This document shows positions 13,229 through 25,585 of a stretch of 64,000 nucleotides of DNA, in pieces. The notes beneath the pieces are model-generated. The model saw nothing but the letters and a program-made list of their open reading frames with translations. It searched no databases and was not told the origin of the DNA. Numbering within the stretch: the stretch's first letter is position 1; the number at the start of each line of letters is the position of its first letter. Both the position numbers and the translations under genes were made by a program. The DNA is from Adineta ricciae. Lineage: Eukaryota; Rotifera; Eurotatoria; Adinetida; Adinetidae. The stretch lies in the NCBI GenBank assembly GCA_905250025.1, contig CAJNOJ010000062.1, forward strand, positions 62,001 to 126,000, in the 5' to 3' direction.

Positions 13229-13257
13229 CTAGAAAAGACAACAACAACAAACATCAA
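13229..13257 (-). promoter_or_regulatory. 29-bp intercistronic gap with acceptor site (candidate trans-splice site)
   Basis: On the minus strand this gap is T/G-rich and ends TGTCTTTTCTAG directly in front of the convertase ATG. That is a good 3' splice acceptor at distance zero from a start codon, immediately after another gene's stop. There is no room for an ordinary promoter. It fits spliced-leader addition to the second gene of an operon. A cis-splice from the upstream gene is the alternative. Confidence 0.55.
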
Positions 13258-16093
13258 TTATGTTAATGATTTCGATGAATTCTTTTTCCATAATTGTTTT
13301 AAATATGTACATTTATTTTCAACTATATCCTCCGGCTCTTTACTTGCGGGTCTCATCCATAACAATGGATTATCTAATTGCATCAAACCTCCTAGAATTT
13401 CTCGACCGAAATACAGCGGAAATTGGCCACGTTCTTCGATCATGTGCGCATAACCATAAACACTGTCGTTTTTACTTTTATCCACCGGAAATTCCACGCA
13501 GAAATAAGGTAAACCTTTAGGTAGAACATTTTTCAATGTGCGCGAACGTGGATGGTTCAATTCAATAAGTTTCTTGTTTGTTGACCACATAGATTCACTT
13601 TCGAGTAGAGCTTTTCGAAAATACATCGGAACTAAATTGACTTGGTCGATGGGAACTGGAATGCATTCAATATACATATGTGGTAACAGGCGCGGATTCT
13701 TGAATGTTTCAATGAAAATTGGTAATTGATTGTGATATTGCCGATACAAATCGGTTAGTTGTTGTTTTAAACTATCCAGTTCATCCAGTACGTCATCGTC
13801 TAAAATAAATTAACTTTACATATACGAATACTCTGGAAATGGTCTGAGGAAAATACAAGACTTCTTATTGTTTAAACGGATAGATCCGGCATCTTTATGT
13901 ATACTTGATGATTAGTACTGTCCTCATCGTCGATTATTCTTTCTAGCACATAGGCGTAGGAGGGTTAGATAAGCGATCTTTTTTTTTTGACAGAGCCAAT
14001 TATAGATTAAACAGATCAAGTAGAGGGTGTCTGTATATATATGTATATATTCCGGAACTGTACTGGTGAATGACTAACCGGATAGTAATAGAACATCGAA
14101 ATAATTGCAAATATTTGATTACCTGTACACTTGTCATTAGTCCTATAAAAATTTCTCGATAAATATGAAGCCGTTTAACAACGAAGTGCATGAAGAAAAG
14201 CTTAACGATTATCTTAGATATACATACACACTTAAGCAGAACGGCAAAGAATGACAAAACACGACGAACACGCTCGTATATATACGAGTCAGTAACCATT
14301 ATGTTTATGCGATACAACAAAAAACTTACCTAGATGAAATCGACTAGAAGAATGTTGAATAGGCACGATGAAACAATGTCCGTCCACCAGTGACTGTTGT
14401 GGAGGGGCACACAAGAACCATTGATCCATTAGACCGAAAATAAATGATTTCGAAAGATTTTCGATGCATAGCCAACATTGCTCAAATGTCTGCTGTCGTT
14501 TTTTCTGCTCTGCTAGAGCTTGGATGCGTGACCAACCAGATAAATGACGAGTCGATGCTAAGATTTGTCGATCAGACGATACACTGGGATTGCTTCGATT
14601 ACTTGGTAGTACAGGCATCGAATTTGTCGTGGAATGTCGTTCCATTTCGACTAGATCATTTAATGATAAACCTTCACGTTCAGGATCTTTGTCATTTTGA
14701 CGCATTTTCTTGATTTCTCGTTTCATTTTTCTTCGATCACGTTTGTCAACGTGACCATATCGACGTTGATTTCCTGGCTCGTGAGCATTATGAAGTGGTT
14801 TTTCGACACCATAACGATCAATAGTTGTCATGACAAGTAATTTTGGATCGTTAGATCGTTGCTGCTGCTCGGCACCCGATTCATGCTGTGGATTTCCTCG
14901 TAATTGATCAATATTTTTGATTTCACTACGAAGTAATTCAATCATTTCCTACAGAAACAATTTCGAAGTATTTTTCTCTGTGTATTTACTCAGATTAATC
15001 GAAACTTACATCATCACCGGCTAGTTCAGCACGAATAAGTTGCTTTCTCAATTCTAAAAGATTCTCTTCAGACATCATATCATTTTCTTCGGATTTCGCC
15101 GCTGTTGACGTTGATTGTTGTTGCCGTTCTTCTACTTCGTCGTCATCAGCATTTCTTTCTCTCACTTTTTCTTCCACATCTTCGCTACGTGGTTGTCTTT
15201 TCGATATGGACGACTCGTCGTCGTCTGCAGCTCTTTTCCATGATTTTTTCTCGTGATGATGATGGTGATGGTGATGGTGGTGATGACGATGACGATTTCG
15301 ATCGTCTCTTCTCTCATTCGGATGCAGAAATGTCTTCTTATGCGATGAATGGTGATGATGACGATCATGGTCGCGATCAAGATCTTCAGCATCATTGATT
15401 AATGCCATCAGTTTTTCCATAGACTAGATAGAAAAATTAGAGATAAGACAAAACTATTGTATTGGAATACTTTACTCCGTAACGTTCCGAAACGATTTCA
15501 TTCAACGAACGTTGTTCTTCTTTCGCTTGTTGCTTACAGCGCTCGAAAGCTCGCCGATGCCATTCGAGACCGGCATCACCAACTTTTGCTCGTTTCGAGT
15601 CATCGTTGTCATTGGCTTGACGACGTAACGTGGGATTCAACTCACGTTCACCCATAATCGCTTCCATTTCTGCTGTTGATTGCGCTTTTTTAACAGCCTG
15701 CTTGTTTTCTCGTTGATAGCTGCCAATTGAATCGAAATCGGACGGTTCTAATGCAAATGTCACCGGCGCACTTTGCTCCTTCTCCTACGCAAAAAAAGGT
15801 AAGCCGAACACTTTTTCGAATTATACTTAGTTACCAATTGTTGCAAATCAGCTTGTGTTGGCATAGTTGGACCTTTAACGATACCAAGTGGAATTGCAGT
15901 GTTGCTCGGTTCGGTAGGAGTAACCTCTTGCCATTGGTCCTCACTCTGTCATAAAATTGATGACATATGTATGAAAAAGAAACGAAAAAAAAAAGTTTTT
16001 TCTATTAACCTTAGTCGAACTTGATGACGATGAAGAATGACGACGATTATGCTTTTTATGTTTAGATCCACTTTTCTTGGATGATTTACCCAT
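13258..16093 (-). CDS. CWF19L2: CWF19-like protein 2 (CwfJ-domain spliceosome factor)
   Basis: Nuclear splicing factor of the Cwf19 family, linked to late spliceosome and intron-lariat turnover. Starts at 16093 with a very basic Ser-rich leader (MGKSSKKSGSKHKKHNRRHS). The middle is charged, with a poly-His tract from CAT/CAC repeats at about 15255-15300, and contains the conserved pieces RQANDNDDSKRAKVGDAGLEWH and MTTIDRYGVEKPLH. The C-terminal CwfJ domain 1 starts at EQCWLCIENLSKSF, with DGHCFIVPIQH; domain 2 has FRKALLESESMW and PKGLPYFCVEF, ending in SSKSLT. Most introns are short, but one of about 530 bp (roughly 13804-14331) splits the CwfJ region. Its stop is only 29 bp before the convertase start. 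Estimated length, roughly 700-750 aa, is within the family range. Confidence 0.9.
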
Positions 16094-17498
16094 GTTTTGA
16101 CAAGTGTCGCTGATTCAACGTGCTTCTGGCGAGAAGAGAAGTTCTTTCTAAAACAGAATCTATTGCATACCAAACAACATTTGCGTATGGATGATTTACT
16201 ATACGAAAAAAAGAGAAATCATAACGTCAGAAAAGAGAGGGAGAGACTTGTGTGGGTGTAGATGACGACAGTTTGGAACAAACAGAAGAACGGCAAGAAA
16301 GAAAAATAACGAATTGCTAATTATGTACAGAAGAGGAAAAAGAAAACTTGCTTTCGTCGATATGGCGTAAGTTCTTTCTATACATTATCAAAGTAATAGA
16401 CATAATAAGCAGCATTTACACACATAGGTCAGTATAAACAATTATCCAATAGAGAACAAATCGAATACGATGACATCTATATAGATGGATACAAATGAGA
16501 AAAGCAGATTGAGCGAGATGAAGATTTCGTATGCGTTACTCATGGATGTCTGGGAAATAGTAGAAATATGATATACACGAGAAAAATGAGATTGATCAGC
16601 GATGTATTGTACATTGTTTTGTTGATTCAACATAGCAGCACGCTATTATTCATAGTTTCATATCAAGGCTTATGTGCTGAAATACGATATAAAATGATCA
16701 TTTCATTCTTTTTCTCTATCTGACAACGATTCAAAGACATCACCAACATTGTCTTTCGTTGTTGAAAATGAAATGCACTACGAAACACGTGTAAACTCCA
16801 CTGATTCAACTCGCTCTATGCATATAAGAAATATTTAATTATAAATCATCGATAGACAGAGCTTAAGGGGATGCAAAAGAAAGTGAACGCCTTTTACTGT
16901 CATTCCTATCAATCTTGTTCTCGTATAGCTATTAAAGATAATTATTGTAATCTTCGATTGGGTACGAGCGACCTCTATCAAGTATGAAAAAGAAGATCGG
17001 AAAAACTCTTGCGAAAAAAATAAGGAAAAATTCTTCGAGAAAATTTTCTAGAGAAAAAAATTCGAATGAAAAACAAATGATTTGTTCGAGGTAGATGAAC
17101 TCTCCTAAAAATGTCTAGGGTGGTTTGTTCTGTTCTTCTTTTTTTCCTTTCTTTCTCTCTGATTGATTTTGTTTATTTTCTTTGTCATCATTAAATTTCA
17201 CTCCTTTGCTATCCTTCGTCATCAATATGATCCTTTTTATACTGTTGATCATCTCTCGAATCGTTTGTCTTTTGTTTTCCAAGACAGAGGCAGTTAGTTT
17301 CATCAGCAACAAATAGATTTATTAAGTGTAGAACAATTTATCTTTCACATCCTATATTGATGATATGCATGCATTTATTTCCCTCAGGATCTTCCTCACT
17401 TATCGTCTTCTCTTCTTCTTCTTTGTTGTTGACGATATTTAATCATTGCTTGAAGCTTTCAGTTACGAATTTCAGATGGAACTTGTATGATTCTCAAC
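16094..17498. other. Divergent intergenic region (CWF19L2 / DLG)
   Basis: About 1.4 kb between oppositely oriented genes, so it should hold both promoters. A Lys-rich minus-strand frame at 17115-17312 has no recognisable motif and overlaps the likely DLG 5' UTR. An acceptor-like TTTCAG lies about 25 nt before the DLG ATG, with a five-codon upstream ORF between. Confidence 0.4.
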
Positions 17499-20400
17499 AT
17501 GCCTGTCCGGAAACAAGGTAAATATTTGATTTTGAGTCAAACTAAACGTATTCTATTTATTTTGATAATTAGACGCTTATCGAGCATTGGAATTGCTCGA
17601 AGAATATTATAATCGTCTTGATTCACCAGAAGACAAACCATTGAAGAATGCCATAGATAGGTATGAAACGATTTGACCAGGACAAACAACCGCCATACGG
17701 TCTTGTCTTTTTTTTTTCTTCTAGAGTGATCAAAGTTTTCAAAAGTCGACTATTTCAAGCGTTGATCGGTAAGGCGACACGACGTTTTTCTTCTACATAA
17801 TGATTTGTTTTGTGAATAGACATTCAAGAATTTTATGAATCAATTTTACTCGATGAACAACGTGATCGGTTAGCGAAAATGGATGCAACAATACATTTAG
17901 CTGAAGAATGGGAAAAACAACCGATGCTTAAACGAAATGTTCGAGTAAGTAGTTTTTCTCTACTACAAATCATGTCTTAATTCCTCTGTAAAAATTGAGT
18001 TGTCAGACAAGCAGTACGTTGGTTTGTATAAATGCTTCATATAGATATTTCCTTAGGTGATTCAAACGACATTTTTGTCAAACTTTATTTCGAGATAAGA
18101 GACGCATCCTTCGAACTGAAGCTTCCCTGCTTGATTTCATTAATCACCATGTTCATGTCATATGCAAGTTGTATATAGATTGTTTTTGTATATGTTAACT
18201 TCGACGCAGATGTGTTGTACAAATTTCTGCTCGCAGCTAGGAAAGAAAGAAATTAGAAAAAAGACAAAGTGATTATGTCCGCAAGCTGCCTATACCATTA
18301 ACGATATACTCTATAGCCTCATTCCACATTGTCTAACTTCTCCCGAGAAATTATAGTATTTAAGATTTCCGGTTTCGATGATTGATGGAAAAAAAACTTC
18401 TCTGTTTTTGTTTATCATAGAATGGTACACCGACAATCGAATCGCCAGCAATCGCACCGATCGCAACGAATAATCCAATTTCTCGGCCGATAAATACTAA
18501 AGAAAATAGTAAAAGACATGCGACACCAACGCCATTTTCTCAAATAGCTGATGCACATGACGGAACGAACAATAATAATCGTGTAAATCCTCCTGCTTTA
18601 AATTCACCTATTGACATCACGCAATTTAATTATGATGATCATTGGCAAGAAATTGAAGTTGATCTCGAACGAGTAAGAAGATTCGATGAGAAATGCTGAT
18701 CCATTTATTTTCATGTCATTTTAGGGACCTGGGATTGGTCTTGGGTTTTCTATCGCTGGAGGCGTTGATACACCTTGTATCAGTGATTCGCCAGCTGTTG
18801 TTATTACACGTATCACAGAAGGTGGTCTTGCCGATCGTGACCAACGATTAAAGTAAGAATTTCGCTCATTAACTGACAAATTGTCATCCAATATTTGCAG
18901 ACTGCATGATATTATTCTACGTGTGAACGATATGGACTTTACTCAAATCGACCATCAAGCTGCTGTCGATGGGCTCAAAGCTGCTGGTAACCATGTTAAT
19001 CTCGTAAGTTTTCTTTGTCCGATAAACGCTGTGGAGATAAGATTTTATGAATGTTTAGTTAATTCGTCGCTTATCACCGCCTGTCATGGAAGAAATTCAA
19101 TTGAATAAACCGCCCAATTCGCACTTGGGATTTTCGATTGCTGGTGGAATCAGCCACGAACATGTGAAAGGGTTCGTATACGGTTCATTTCATCCTTGAG
19201 GGAAAGCCATACTTTACACGTTTGTTTCTGTCTGTTGTAGGGATTATGGAATCTTTATCACAAATATAATTCCAGGCGGCATAGCGGATAAAAATGGACG
19301 GCTGAAAGTCGGCGATCGTTTGATGCATGTTCAATCAATGGTAAAGATATTCTTTTAGAATATACTCTTCATTATTTTCTATGTTGCATAGAAAAACGGC
19401 TACGATCTTCAATTTGTTGAACACAAACATGCAGTAGAATCTATCCGACGTGCATGCGAAGAAGGTGCAGCAATAACTCTCTTAGTTGGCCATCCAACTG
19501 ATTATCCAGGTCTAAGCGATACGACAATTCAGCCAACAAATGGACATCGTTCACCGATGACGAATGATGATCAAGGAGAACTTCTATCGTAAGAATCGCT
19601 GCTTCGCACTGTCTCCTTTCACCGAAGTTTTACTCTTCTAGAGAACGTCGTGTGCTACTACATCGTGGTCCAACTGGTTTCGGCTTTAACATTGTTGGAG
19701 GTGACGGTGACGAAGGTAAAGTGAACAAAGATTCTTGCATTTGTTGTTTTGCATTAATTGAGATTCAGCGATAGTTGATATAAACATAGATTTCCTTGCT
19801 GAGAATCGTATGGCGATTGATGTAAGCAAATAGATAACATTTGTTTTGATTAATCATTGTGTAATCAAATCATTAAAACAGACGTCTTTTTGACATTTGT
19901 TTCAGATTACTAAGGATTTATAGTTCCACTCAAATCGAGTCTTTCACTTTCATTACCTCTAACAATCCGACGAGACTTTTCGTAGCCAACATTCTTAAAG
20001 TTCCTGAGATTGCTTGGATTACATTATGAAAAATATCTCTCATTTGTCATAGTCTAATATTAAGATAGATACTGACAGGATATTAGAGAATGTGTCGATC
20101 AAGAAAACAAACTCGAAATAATCTCGGAAGTTAATATAAAGAGAAAAGAGAGAGAAGGGGTGTCTTTATCAACATTCTCAAAGGATTGTTGGCTATATTA
20201 TATTTGATCTGTGGATTTTTTCAGGCATTTACATCTCATTCATCCAAACAGGTGGCATCGCTGATAGATCGGGTGAATTGCAAAAGGGCGATCGTATCCT
20301 ATCAGTGAATAACATCGATTTTCGAGGTGTAACTCACGAAGAAGCAGCAGCAGTGTTGAAAAGTTGTGGAGATACCGCCGATCTACATGTTGTTAATAAA

Positions 20401-22181
20401 TATGATGGTTTGTTTACTTGCTACGCGTAATTTGTTCTTCATGGGATGCTTTCTTTAGACTTTATTCGTTTCGAAAATCGCATTGATGAACGCCGAAGTA
20501 AAATGACAGGTGAAGTAGCTGGTAGTACTGGTAGTTTGAAAACATCCACGAAAAGACAATTTTTCGTTCGGTAAAAGTTTTTAACCAACTTTTTCTATTG
20601 ATAGTGAACATTTTCTTCCTTTGTAGTGCTGAGTTTGACTATGACCCATCGAAAGATCCAAGTATTCCAGGCGATCGAGGTTTAGCGTTTCATGCAGGTG
20701 ACATTCTCTATGTCACAAACGCAGCCGATGATTCCTGGTGGCAAGCTAAGCGTATAACCGATGGACAGGAAGAAGAAGAACTAGGTATAATTCCATCAAA
20801 ATCCCGAGTCGAGAAAAAAGAACGTGCCCGACAAAAACGCGTCAATTTCAATCAAGGAAATAATAGTCGAGTAAGTAACTGTGAATCATTGATCGATTCA
20901 TCGTGTTCACGGCTGTGTTTTTCTGCTTTTTGCAGAGCAATACACTCGATCGCGATAAAAAGAAAAAGAAAAAATTTGGTTTATTCGGCAAAAGTGGCGA
21001 TCGAAAGGATACTCAATCGGGCGATGAATCAGATAATGAACAAGATAATCTTGAACCTGTACCATCCTATGAATTAGTTACTCAACACGAAGGTAAGTCT
21101 ACTCTATTTATCATAGTAGATCAGTTTTCAGCGAAAGAAATCTAATTACATACGATCGAACCTCGTTAGAGATATAGTGCTGAGATTGCCGACTAATTCT
21201 CTTGAGTATAGAACGTGATAAGTTTCGTAAATACCCCGCACGATTGATCAAAGAATGATTTAATTTATAGACTTCGTTGATGTTTGTGGAATTATAGATT
21301 AGATTAGTGTAATGTGCGACATCTTTTAACTATTTTTTGTTGTTTTAGTTAACCATACAAGACCAGTGATCATCTTCGGCCCATTCAAAGAGCTTCTCAA
21401 TGATCAACTTCTCAACGAACGACCCGATAAATTTGCTAATTGTGTACCCCGTATGTATCTATGTTGAATTTTGAAGAAAATAGTTTCTCATTTCTTGTTT
21501 CTTATTCGATTTCAAGATACAAGTCGACCTAAACGTGACAAAGAAGTCGATGGTCGTGAATATTATTTTGTTCCGTCACGTGAGCAAATGGAAAGAGATA
21601 TTCAAAACTATCTATTCATTGAAGCCGGCGAATATGGTGGCAATCTTTACGGCACTAGTGTTAGTGCCGTTCGTGAAGTAGCAAATTCCGTATGTTTATT
21701 GAAACAAGGATCTTCCAATCGATGTTAGATATTTGTTTTACATCTCTAGACAAAACATTGTATTTTGGATGTCAGTGGTCATGCTATTCGACGATTAATA
21801 ACTGCTGGTCTCTATCCTATTGCCATATTCGTTAAACCACGTGACGTGAAATGGATTTTGTAAGTCATTTTTTCCAAACTGAGTGTGGACATTGAAATGG
21901 AAAACATTTTCTTCGTTGTAGCGATAACATGGGCGAAGAAGCGAATGAAGAGCGTGCTCAACAAATTTATGAAAAATCAATGAAAATTGAACAACAATTT
22001 GGCGATGTTCTCACATGTAAATATTAACTTTCATATAACCAATGTAGTCTTACTCTGTTCTCCTTTTTCAGCTATTATCGAAGAAGAAACATTAGGTGAT
22101 GTGTACGATCACATTTGCGAAACGATCGATCGTGAACAATCACTTGATACGGTCTGGGTTCCAACGAAGGAAAAACTCTAA
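17499..22181 (+). CDS. Discs-large-type MAGUK scaffold (L27-3xPDZ-SH3-GK)
   Basis: Membrane-associated scaffold of the DLG family, which organises junctions and synapses. ATG at 17499 ([20 protein letters not shown]) starts an N-terminal L27 domain, as in DLG1/SAP97-type isoforms. PDZ1 is at about 18724-19090 ([11 protein letters not shown]), PDZ2 at about 19110-19480 ([14 protein letters not shown]), and PDZ3 at 19640-20410 (GFGFNIVGG, split by an intron of about 500 bp). SH3 is at 20570-20800 ([19 protein letters not shown]). A basic hook follows ([15 protein letters not shown]). The guanylate-kinase-like domain is at 21350-22181 ([50 protein letters not shown]), ending EKL. The GK P-loop is altered (GPFKELLND, no GKxT), as expected for a non-catalytic MAGUK. 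Introns are mostly short. All domains are present. Confidence 0.95.
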
Positions 22182-22627
22182 TGTATATTCATCTTTTCTA
22201 CGAATTTCTTATGTCTTCGTGTTCTCTTGTCTTCTTATTTCTTATGCACCGATCTTGATCTTCAATTCATTGTGTAGATGTATCTATTTCTCTTTCACAT
22301 TTATTTGTCTGCACCGTGTCTCTCTTTCTCTTCTCTTATAGTATTTTCTTGTTAAATTTGATCTATGTTGGCAAAACTGTTTTTGTTTGTTTATGTATGT
22401 TGAAATTGAATGTCAACTTTAAAAGACAAAGAATTAGACTATTATGATGAACGCGTTTTTTTTTCGCTCTTTCCTTGTAAAAATTAACATTTCGAATGAA
22501 TGTTTTTTTTCTCCTCTTGAATAATATAAAACAATAAAAAATGTTCGGTAGTAAAGAAGAATTCAATAAGTAGCAGAAAATAGAACAAAACTACTCATTC
22601 TCTTTTTCTCTTGATATTCACATAGAT
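22182..22627. other. Intergenic region between DLG and acyl-CoA dehydrogenase
   Basis: About 450 bp, T/C-rich. AATAAA-like sequence near 22532 could end the DLG transcript. A pyrimidine tract and CATAG acceptor lie two nt before the next ATG. Confidence 0.4.
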
Positions 22628-24306
22628 ATGTTTCGCTTGAATTCAGCCATCTTTCGGCATTTATCATTATTTCAACGAGGATCAGTCATATCAACCATCG
22701 GCAGATGTCAATCTATAGAACATAGGTGTGATGGTGAGCTTTGTTTGGTTACATGGAACTGAACATTGGTTTCTTTCATTTGTAACAGCTGAGGATGGCC
22801 TCGACGAAGAACAAAAAGCGATTCAGCAGACTGCCTATCAATTCGCTCAAAGCGAAATGGCACCGTTTATGTATGAATGGGACCGAACAGTGAGCAAAAT
22901 ATGCATTATGATCCCCATGCTTTTCATAGTAATCTTTTTTTCTTCGAAGGAATTCTTTCCGAAAGAAACACTTCGAAAAGCAGCCCAGCTCGGCTTCGCT
23001 GCTATCTATTGCCGCGATGAATATGGTGGAACGGGTAGTACACGACTTGACGCATCGGTTATCTTCGAAGCACTGTCACAGGGATGTGTTAGTACAGCAG
23101 CATATCTCAGTATCCATAAGTAATTGCAATGGAAATGATGGTTTTCTTGATCAGTGTGGTATTGTAGTATGTGTGCATGGATGGTTGATACTTTCGGATC
23201 TGATGCAAATCGGGCAAAATGGGTGCCACGTTTAGCGACGATGGAACTATTTAGTTCGTACTGTCTCACCGAACCAGGTAGATTTCTCTTTCAAAGTAGC
23301 AATCTTTCGAAGATATGCCCATCGTAGGAGCTGGAAGTGACGCAGCATCGTTAACAACACGAGCCGAACGTCAAGGTGATAAGTACATATTGAATGGTAC
23401 GAAAGCGTTCATAAGTGGCGGCGGTGAAAGTGATGTCTATCTTGTTATATGTCGAACTGGTGATCAAACACCCAAAGGTATATCGTGTATACTAGTTGAG
23501 AAGAATTCTCCTGGCTTATCGTTTGGTAAAAAGGAAGAAAAGATCGGATGGAATTCCCAACCAACACGGCAAGTCATTATGGATGATTGTCAAGTAGATG
23601 TTGAGAATCTCATTGGTAAAGAAGGTCAGGGTTTTGAAATAGCTATGCGAGGCTTAAACGGTGGTCGAATTAATATTGGTAAGGTGTTCAAAAGAGATGT
23701 AATTTTCATTTTACATTTCAAATTTCTTTTTACAGCAAGCTGTTCCCTCGGTGCAGCACAAGCAAGTATACAAAAAACCGGTGAATACTTACAAGTGCGA
23801 AAACAATTCGGTCAACCTCTGGCTCAATTACAGGTAAATATTTGTTCGGGTAACCGATAAACGCATTTTAGTATTTCCTAGCATTTACAATTCAAATTAG
23901 CAGAAATGTGTACAAAACTCGTAGCCAGTCGTCTCTTGGTTCGTAAAGCGGCGTTAGCACTCGATCATCAGTCGAAAGATACAGTAACTCTGTGTGCCAT
24001 GGCAAAGCTATTCGCTACCGATGCATGTTTCGATGTACGTATAGATCTACAGTAACTGTCCGAAACCACATTCGATTCTTTTATCAGATATGCAATCAAG
24101 CAATACAAATGCATGGTGGTTATGGCTACATCAAGTCCACATCCGTCCAACAATACATGCGCGACTGCCGTGTACATCAAATCCTTGAAGGCAGTAGTCG
24201 ATTTGAAAGACCTTTCATTGTCTAATTTGTTTTTCTTTTTATTTTAGGAACTAATGAAGTCATGCGACTACTCATTTCCCGAGATGCATTGAAACGATAT
24301 GAATGA
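22628..24306 (+). CDS. ACAD8: Isobutyryl-CoA dehydrogenase, mitochondrial
   Basis: FAD-dependent acyl-CoA dehydrogenase of valine breakdown. The N-terminus ([20 protein letters not shown]) is Arg-rich and free of acidic residues: a mitochondrial targeting peptide. After a short intron the mature part follows: [137 protein letters not shown] and HQILEGTNEVMR. The segments [16 protein letters not shown] and CAWM are characteristic of the ACAD8 branch rather than short- or medium-chain enzymes. The flavin and catalytic Glu region (HQILEG) is intact. About eight exons with introns of 50-70 bp. Very confident. Confidence 0.95.
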
Positions 24307-25585
24307 AAAATATCTTTATATTCCATTATGATTTTGTTTGTTTTCCTCGAATTTATAAATACCGTTAAAATAGAATGACAAGATGGAATACGTCTGCATT
24401 GATAGATTAGTTGTTGAAATTGTTTGACAAGTATTAATATTGTCTATCTCACGCACAGATAGCAAACACTTAATTCGAGAGTCAATCGTGTTTATTTGTT
24501 TGTATGTGATTCACAAGTAGCGATCTGAATGATAATATATCAAATATTTCGATACGGTTTAGAAATAGTACATATCGCTTGAGATATCTCGTTTACTCAA
24601 GCTAGCATTTCCGATGTATCTTCGAAAACAAAAGAAAATCATTAATATCCTTTCTATCCCTGCGAAGGCTGTCCTTGCCTATTTCTATTAACATCCCTGA
24701 TTCTGTTCGGACGTTGTTTCTTGTTATTATCATTACTCGTTCGCAATTATGTCACAACATTGATAATCGATGTATTTTATGGGCATTTTTCTCTGTTGTA
24801 ATATTTCATTCCAGCAACAAGTATGCGGAGAAGAATTCTTGTATGAGAAGGCAAAACGAGTTCGAGTATCTCTCAATTCGAACTTGAACAAGTGAAGTTA
24901 AGAAGAACGGGATGTCAAGAAGAAAAATTACATCAAGATACTTGTGCTTATACATATGATCTCTTATGACATGACTCTCTCGAATCCAATCATTAACATC
25001 ATGAAGATGAATCTTTTTCAATTGACTTTCCTCTTTGTTCTTCATGTCCTTCATCAACATTTTTTTCTCTTTCTCTTCTGTAAAAAAAGCAGATGACAAA
25101 GAATTGTAGTATCTCTCTTGTTATGTTGATTTAACGTTTGCGATTGATTTCCTCCTCAAGGGAGCTGAATAGATAGACGCAAGCTCTTTTCTAATAAAGT
25201 TAATTCTTCTTTCTCTGATTGAATAAGTCAAAAGAGGGATTGAATATCATCGAAGAAGAAGGAAAACATAACTAAGTTAGATGGTCTAACATTGACTGTC
25301 TTATTCCTATCATCGATATATAGTTGGCAATCGAGTGATAATAGAGGAAAGAAAAATAGAAGATTCTGATTCTTTATTCTTTTCCTTCCCTGATGATGAT
25401 GTTTGCTCGTCCTCTTTCTACTGCTGTTGCCTTTCCATCGATCGTCGCTTTATTGTATTATGTATACAAAAAAAAACTATACCAGATAGAAATAATGGCT
25501 CACTAGTATAGTACCATTTGTCTTTCGTCAATTGAATAGTTAGCTATGGCAATAAGAACTCTTCTATTGGTTGAGAAGTAGAACC
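24307..25585. other. Intergenic region upstream of the nicotinic receptor gene
   Basis: About 1.3 kb. No supported gene; a minus-strand frame at 24806-25099 has a TTG start, no family motif and is probably chance. Presumed promoter of the receptor gene at the right end. Confidence 0.4.

Noticed and set aside
14000..14320. 106-codon minus-strand frame
   Set aside because: Falls inside the large CWF19L2 intron (about 13804-14331), flanked by good donor and acceptor sites; no motif of its own.
15105..15398. 97-codon plus frame rich in Asp/Val
   Set aside because: Antisense shadow of the poly-His stretch of CWF19L2.
24806..25099. 97-codon minus frame, Lys/Glu-rich then hydrophobic
   Set aside because: TTG start, no motif, no splice partners; likely chance in AT-rich DNA.
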